Shown: positions 35,192-38,100 of the stretch, in pieces
Layout: each line of letters begins with the position of its first letter
How positions within the stretch are numbered: the stretch's first letter is position 1
From: an uncultured Flavobacteriaceae bacterium
GTDB lineage: Bacteria; Bacteroidota; Bacteroidia; Flavobacteriales; Flavobacteriaceae
NCBI GenBank assembly: GCA_947311635.1
Contig: CAMZLD010000091.1
Coordinates: forward strand, 1 to 38,100
Length of the DNA: 38,100 nucleotides
Reading direction: 5' to 3'
Translations under genes and position numbers: made by a program
Notes under the pieces: model-generated
What the model was told of the DNA's origin: nothing
The model's input: only the letters and a program-made list of their open reading frames with translations
Databases searched by the model: none

Positions 35192-35770
35192 ATGAAACCT
35201 TACTTTGCTCATGAAACAGCAGTAATAGACAAAGATTGTAGTATTGGCAATGGCACAAAAATATGGCATTTTAGCCATATCATGTCAAATGCAAAACTAG
35301 GAGAACAATGTAACATAGGGCAAAATGTAGTTGTATCACCCCATGTTATTTTAGGTAATAATGTAAAAGTGCAAAACAATGTCTCTATTTATACAGGAGT
35401 TATTTGTGAAGAAGATGTTTTTCTAGGACCTTCTATGGTATTTACCAATGTTATTAATCCTAGAAGTGCTGTTAATAGAAAAGACGAATACAAGACAACC
35501 TTGGTGAAAAAAGGCGCTACTATTGGTGCTAATGCTACCATTGTCTGTGGAAACCCTATTGGTGAATATGCATTCATAGGTGCCGGAGCTGTTGTTACCA
35601 AAGAAGTATTACCATACGCCTTAGTTGTAGGAAATCCTTCTAAGCAAATAGGTTGGGTTAGCGAATATGGGCATAGACTCCATTTTGATAATCAAGGTTT
35701 TGCAACCTGTGAAGAAAGTGGTCAAAAGTATAAGTTGACAGACCATCAAGTTAAGCAAATACAAGAATGA
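35192..35770 (+). CDS. Left-handed beta-helix N-acetyltransferase, WbpD/WlbB-like
   Basis: The protein is 192 residues of hexapeptide repeats (for example [34 protein letters not shown]) forming a left-handed beta-helix. The motif [22 protein letters not shown] and the C-terminal [21 protein letters not shown] match WbpD/WlbB. That enzyme acetylates UDP-2-acetamido-3-amino-2,3-dideoxy-glucuronate on the way to an O-antigen or exopolysaccharide sugar. The substrate here is inferred from family only. The remB ATG overlaps its stop by 4 bases, so the two are cotranscribed. Confidence 0.88.
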   Translation: MKPYFAHETAVIDKDCSIGNGTKIWHFSHIMSNAKLGEQCNIGQNVVVSPHVILGNNVKVQNNVSIYTGVICEEDVFLGPSMVFTNVINPRSAVNRKDEYKTTLVKKGATIGANATIVCGNPIGEYAFIGAGAVVTKEVLPYALVVGNPSKQIGWVSEYGHRLHFDNQGFATCEESGQKYKLTDHQVKQIQE

Positions 35771-37842
35771 AAAAAATTTTATCAATCACCTTTTTTACAA
35801 TTTTAGTTTTCACTTCTTTAAATGCTCAGGTAGAAAAATATCCAGTATTTAAAGAATGTCAAGATCAAGATATAGAAACTTTAAAAAAATGTTTTCACAC
35901 ACAGGTTTATGAAAAAGTAATTCAAAAAATTACGGTACCAGAAGCAATGGTACAAGATGATTTTAAAGGCATTGTCAATGCAGTATTTTTAGTTTCAAAA
36001 AACGGAGATTTTAAAGTACTTTATGTCAATACACCCTATAAATCCTTTAAAAAAGAAGTTTCAAGTGCTTTTTCAGCATTAAAAAAAATACAACCTGCTA
36101 CTTTTAACAATCATGCTGTTGATATGCGTTTTGTGATGCCCATACCAATTCCGTTAGAGATGGAAATGCCTTCAGAAGCATTGGTAGAAACCATACCTAT
36201 TAAAAACACCAAAGAAATTGAAGATTTCGACCCAAATTTATCACTTTCAAGAGATGCTATTGCCAATCATTTTCCAGAGCATCAAAGCCAGTTAAACGTA
36301 CCTTTGGTGCATCAAAAATATGCATATTTAGATGGTTTTTACAATCAAAGAGCCAATTCGCATACCGCAGTAAAGCCTTATATTTATTCAGATGTTGAAG
36401 ATTATGTTGATTTAACTTCAGAAAAAAAAGCCTTGCTAAAAGAGACTACTACTTGGTTAGTAAAAAAATGGTGGAATGATCACATGATGCATGTACAGGG
36501 CAAAGACTATTGGTTTACTTTAAACCCTATGGTAGATTTACAAGTAGGCAAATCTGGATCAATAAACACTTACAATAACACAAGAGCCATTGCTATTAAT
36601 GGCGGATTGGGTGAAAAATTTAATTTTTCTGCTAGTATTTATGAAAGTCAGGGGCGTTTTGCAGATTACTTTAATAGTTATGCAGAGTCTATAAAACCTT
36701 CTGGCGGAAACCCTGCAGTAATACCAGGTAGAGGTATTGCAAAAGTATTTAAAACAGATTCTTATGATTATCCTGTTGCAGAGGCGTATTTGTCATATTC
36801 TCCAAACAAGCGATTTAATTTTCAGTTTGGACAAGGCAAAAATTTTATCGGTGATGGTTATCGTTCGTTATTTTTGAGTGATGTAGCATCACCTTATCCA
36901 CATTTTAAAATTAGCACCAATTTTTGGAAAATAAAATATACTAATTTATGGATGTGGCTTAGAGATCTGCGTCCAGAAGTAACGGTAGATGGTGTTTATA
37001 AGCAAAAATTTATGGCCATGCATTATCTTAGTTACAATGTAACGAAAAAATTAAATATTGGCTTGTTTGAATCTGTTATTTGGGACGATAGTAACAATCG
37101 TGGTTTTGATATTAATTACTTAAATCCCATCATTTTTTACAGAGCCATAGAATTTTCTACAGGTTCTAAAGGCGGAAATGCTTTGGTAGGTTTAAGCGCA
37201 AAATATAAATGGAATACCAAAGTTTCATTATACAGTCAATTTTTATTAGATGAATTAACGGTTTCTCAAATTACCAAAAAGAATGGTTATTGGGCAAATA
37301 AATTTGGTGTACAATTGGGTGTTAAATATTATGATGCCTTTCACATTAAAAATTTATTTCTGCAGGCAGAATACAATGTGGTAAGGCCCTATACGTATTC
37401 TCATAATAAGGTTGATTTAAATTACGGTCATGCCAACCAATCTATGGCACATTTATGGGGTTCTAATTTTAAAGAATTTTTAGCAATTGCCAGATATACG
37501 AAAGAGCGTTGGTATGGAAATGCAAAATTTACCTTCGGAAAAAAAGGTTTTGATTATGATACAAGCACCTCTAGTTATGGTGGAGATATTTACAATGATT
37601 ATTCCAATCGCATTCAAGACTTTGGAAACACCATAGGTCAAGGAAATACAGCAAATATATTTGTGGCTGATTTACAAGTTGGTTACCTAGTAAATCCAAC
37701 AACCAATTTAAAGTTTTTTGGAGGCATTACTTATAGAAATTTTAATATAGATACACCAACAATAACTTTTAATAGCGCCAATACAACGTGGTTCACTGTT
37801 GGTTTAAAAACAGATGTATTTAATTGGTATACAGATTTTTAG
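35767..37842 (+). CDS. remB: Gliding-motility outer-membrane protein RemB with TonB C-terminal-like N-domain
   Basis: The protein is 691 residues with a signal peptide ending SLNAQ. Residues about 23-135 mirror the C-terminal domains of the two upstream TonB proteins: YPVFKEC (25-31), KKCF (40-43), [10 protein letters not shown] and a final KKIQPATFN step, including the Cys pair (C31, C42). The rest, from about 230, is an outer-membrane beta-barrel of the Wzi-like/capsule-assembly type, with [40 protein letters not shown] and [11 protein letters not shown]. RemB is a known gliding protein in Flavobacterium johnsoniae, where remB also lies near sprA as I recall. It overlaps the acyltransferase gene by 4 bases, which may tie it to polysaccharide handling. 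Confidence 0.9.
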   Translation: MKKILSITFFTILVFTSLNAQVEKYPVFKECQDQDIETLKKCFHTQVYEKVIQKITVPEAMVQDDFKGIVNAVFLVSKNGDFKVLYVNTPYKSFKKEVSSAFSALKKIQPATFNNHAVDMRFVMPIPIPLEMEMPSEALVETIPIKNTKEIEDFDPNLSLSRDAIANHFPEHQSQLNVPLVHQKYAYLDGFYNQRANSHTAVKPYIYSDVEDYVDLTSEKKALLKETTTWLVKKWWNDHMMHVQGKDYWFTLNPMVDLQVGKSGSINTYNNTRAIAINGGLGEKFNFSASIYESQGRFADYFNSYAESIKPSGGNPAVIPGRGIAKVFKTDSYDYPVAEAYLSYSPNKRFNFQFGQGKNFIGDGYRSLFLSDVASPYPHFKISTNFWKIKYTNLWMWLRDLRPEVTVDGVYKQKFMAMHYLSYNVTKKLNIGLFESVIWDDSNNRGFDINYLNPIIFYRAIEFSTGSKGGNALVGLSAKYKWNTKVSLYSQFLLDELTVSQITKKNGYWANKFGVQLGVKYYDAFHIKNLFLQAEYNVVRPYTYSHNKVDLNYGHANQSMAHLWGSNFKEFLAIARYTKERWYGNAKFTFGKKGFDYDTSTSSYGGDIYNDYSNRIQDFGNTIGQGNTANIFVADLQVGYLVNPTTNLKFFGGITYRNFNIDTPTITFNSANTTWFTVGLKTDVFNWYTDF

Positions 37843-37901
37843 ATTCAAATTGTGGGCTTATTAACATAAACTCTGTATATTTACCCTTTAAAATTAAGGA
37901 T

Positions 37902-37999
37902 ATGAAACAATTTAAAGGTAAAATATACTAAACTTTGTAAAAGAACTACCATATGATGATGCATGTAAAGCATATTTAGCTAAATACAAAAAGACCGGC
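37902..37999 (+). pseudogene. N-terminal remnant of an IS1595-like transposase
   Basis: The ATG at 37902 reads MKQFKGK and stops after 9 codons. In a shifted frame the sequence continues NFVKELPYDDACKAYLAKYKK (37930-37992). The ELP(x)DDACKAYLAK segment resembles the N-terminus of IS1595-family transposases, just before the zinc-ribbon CxxC that is not present here. The reading is then lost at the boundary of the next element. It looks like a frameshifted fragment disrupted by a second insertion. The family call is from pattern memory. Confidence 0.45.
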
Positions 38000-38100
38000 A
38001 CTATCTCATAAAGTGTGTAAGTTTAAAAATCTCGGGATTAATTAGTCGCTCCTTAATTTCATTATAAGAACATGTCAATCAAGTTAATACGTCAAAAAAA
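37997..38100 (-). mobile_element. Possible end of a second insertion sequence with transposase C-terminus
   Basis: Reading the - strand, the 21 residues YNEIKERLINPEIFKLTHFMR end at a stop at 38001-38003. That frame meets a TGA at 38079-38081 upstream, so the visible part is only 26 codons and may be degenerate. The + strand edge GGCACTATCTCATAAAGTG, at the junction with the IS1595-like remnant, looks like a terminal inverted repeat that overlaps the transposase stop, as in several IS families. The other end and the body lie beyond the window, so the family is not assigned. Confidence 0.35.

Noticed and set aside
37997-38100. Assigning the terminal IS to the IS256 family
   Set aside because: Only about 26 codons and one edge are visible; the similarity is an impression, not a motif match.

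Overview
The window is AT-rich DNA from a member of the Bacteroidota, almost certainly family Flavobacteriaceae. The evidence is the set of type IX secretion and gliding genes (sprA, remB, a T9SS sorting domain), the ribosomal protein L21 with a C-terminal HhH extension, lipoproteins with short lipoboxes, very few Shine-Dalgarno sequences, and repeated TAnnTTTG boxes (the Bacteroidota -7 promoter element) just upstream of genes. Nearly everything reads on the + strand; only moaE and moaD are on the - strand. I see no rRNA, tRNA or CRISPR array.

Layout. (1) 1-2580: the end of a tryptophan 2,3-dioxygenase-like gene, a DUF3108 secreted protein, and an M23 peptidase lipoprotein whose HxH motif reads H-x-C. 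(2) 2580-6490: a TonB-dependent receptor with a four-repeat lipoprotein in place of SusD, preceded by two TTAACAT dyads and closed by a strong terminator. (3) 6500-8135: a small membrane protein, then rplU (with HhH fusion) and rpmA behind a near-consensus promoter, closed by a terminator. (4) 8145-19480: waaA followed by a molybdenum-cofactor region: moaA, moeA, moaC, proC, a mobA-like gene, a DUF1835 gene, a tiny two-helix membrane protein, a moeB-rhodanese fusion, a membrane MutS-like ATPase, a frameshifted lipoprotein gene, and moaE and moaD in reverse orientation. moeA is flanked by two different short intergenic repeats and has no usable start codon unless one base is restored. (5) 19510-25020: queG, a T9SS-exported vanadium haloperoxidase-like protein and malic enzyme. 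(6) 25030-37842: ruvA, sprA, gcvH, a VanZ-family gene, two TonB paralogues, an acyltransferase and remB. (7) 37843-38100: remains of an insertion sequence and what looks like the end of a second one.

How the genes work together. The Moco genes cover most steps: MoaA and MoaC make cPMP, MoaD and MoaE add the dithiolene sulfur, the MoeB-rhodanese protein charges MoaD, MoeA inserts molybdenum, and the MobA-like protein may add a nucleotide. No molybdoenzyme or molybdate transporter is present in the window. SprA is the outer-membrane translocon of T9SS, the haloperoxidase-like protein is a likely cargo, and RemB is a gliding-related outer-membrane protein. The most interesting pattern is that the two TonB proteins and the N-terminus of RemB carry the same Cys-pair TonB C-terminal-like domain, so one module appears both on the energy transducers and on the periplasmic end of a gliding barrel. 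Two genes (moeA and the lipoprotein at 18067) each look one base short, which may be real decay or assembly error.
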